From: Pseudomonadota bacterium | GTDB taxonomy: Bacteria > Desulfobacterota > Binatia > Bin18 | Reading direction: 5' to 3' | Length of the DNA stretch: 39,273 nucleotides | NCBI GenBank assembly: GCA_005804965.1 | Contig: SYOC01000041.1 | Span: forward strand, 1-39,273 | Shown here: in pieces, positions 39,096-39,273 of the stretch | Layout of the letters: every line of letters starts with the position of its first letter | How positions within the stretch are numbered: the first letter of the stretch is position 1 | Position numbers and translations under genes: made by a program | Notes under the pieces: model-generated | Database searches by the model: none | Seen by the model: the letters and a program-made list of their open reading frames with translations, nothing else | Told to the model about the DNA's origin: nothing

Positions 39096-39273
39096 CTAGA
39101 AAAACGTCGGACGGATGAGGATGGTTTCCTCCCGCCCTGCACCGACGGAGATCATCTTGACCGGGACATTCACCAACTCCTCAATACGCTCGACATAGCG
39201 GCGAGCATTGGCTGGTAGGGCGTCGAGGCTACGTAAATCGGTGAGGCGTTCCGACCACCCCGGCATCTCTTCA
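39096..39273 (-). CDS. purA: Adenylosuccinate synthetase, C-terminal end (start outside window)
   Basis: The minus strand from the right edge encodes 58 residues beginning [20 protein letters not shown], followed by [20 protein letters not shown] and [18 protein letters not shown], with the stop codon at 39096-39098. This is the C-terminal part of PurA, which makes adenylosuccinate from IMP, aspartate and GTP, including the family's [14 protein letters not shown] and ISVGxxREETI segments. Only the C-terminus is visible, so length and start cannot be judged. It converges on the CaiB-type gene across the palindromic repeat. Confidence 0.93.
   Translation of the reverse strand, partial: EEMPGWSERLTDLRSLDALPANARRYVERIEELVNVPVKMISVGAGREETILIRPTFF

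Noticed and set aside
39021-39218. Plus-strand open frame of 65 codons near the right edge
   Set aside because: It covers the palindromic repeat and the complement of the purA end, which has a clear protein match on the minus strand.

Overview
This is a contiguous, gene-dense piece of bacterial chromosome, moderately GC-rich by eye. I count about 43 protein-coding genes, two of them cut by the window edges (hslU at the left, purA at the right). No rRNA, tRNA, CRISPR array or transposase was found. The mix of genes points to an uncultured Gram-negative, soil- or sponge-associated lineage of the Desulfobacterota/Binatota/Tectomicrobia type. That mix is a CaiB-type CoA-transferase, crotonases, SDRs, a P450, an epoxide hydrolase, a TauD dioxygenase, a CocE hydrolase, a zinc-ribbon Ser/Thr kinase beside a winged-helix/AAA/TPR regulator, and exported beta-helix proteins. 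The taxonomic assignment is inference and weak.

Layout. 1-1.8 kb: the end of hslU and a nuclease-fold hypothetical gene. 1.8-3.9 kb: a minus-strand VOC/SDR/crotonase operon. 4-5.1 kb: an exported beta-helix protein between purine-rich repeat tracts. 5.1-6.3 kb: a DUF4143 ATPase whose start lies in a perfect 30-bp palindrome. 6.3-11.4 kb: a signalling locus with a zinc-ribbon kinase, a 121-residue partner and a divergent 928-residue regulator, with 11-bp-spaced direct repeats in the shared promoter region. 11.4-15 kb: small accessory genes (DUF3995 membrane protein, nucleotidyltransferase pair, cupin, PIN toxin/antitoxin, uracil-DNA-glycosylase-like protein). 15-16.6 kb: crotonase and rpe. 16.6-19.4 kb: a double-domain SagB-type dehydrogenase and a family 2 glycosyltransferase. 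19.4-22.4 kb: a beta-propeller protein and an M20 peptidase. 22.6-23.1 kb: two small conserved genes. 23.2-28.2 kb: SDR and P450 on one strand and TetR, TauD and epoxide hydrolase on the other. 28.2-28.9 kb: a HEPN-MNT pair. 28.9-33.1 kb: nitrilase, MoeA and MoeA-PBP (molybdenum cofactor). 33.4-35.3 kb: two exported proteins. 35.3-38.9 kb: EVE protein, CocE hydrolase and AMACR-like CoA-transferase family protein. 38.9-39.3 kb: a palindromic interspersed repeat and the end of purA.

How the genes work together. Most metabolic genes fit acyl-CoA and xenobiotic or lipid oxidation. The P450, TauD enzyme, epoxide hydrolase and TetR probably form one regulated unit. The Moco genes would supply molybdo- or tungsto-enzymes encoded elsewhere.

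The most interesting signals are four. (1) The kinase carries its candidate ATP-binding lysine in the glycine loop and has alanine at the usual site, the arrangement of eukaryotic WNK kinases. (2) Heptamers repeat every 11 bp upstream of the regulator, as at SARP/OmpR-type operators. (3) Degenerate arrays with an exact 7-bp period fill several unrelated intergenic gaps. (4) A possible attC-like structure sits at the end of the glycosylase-like gene, next to a toxin-antitoxin pair.
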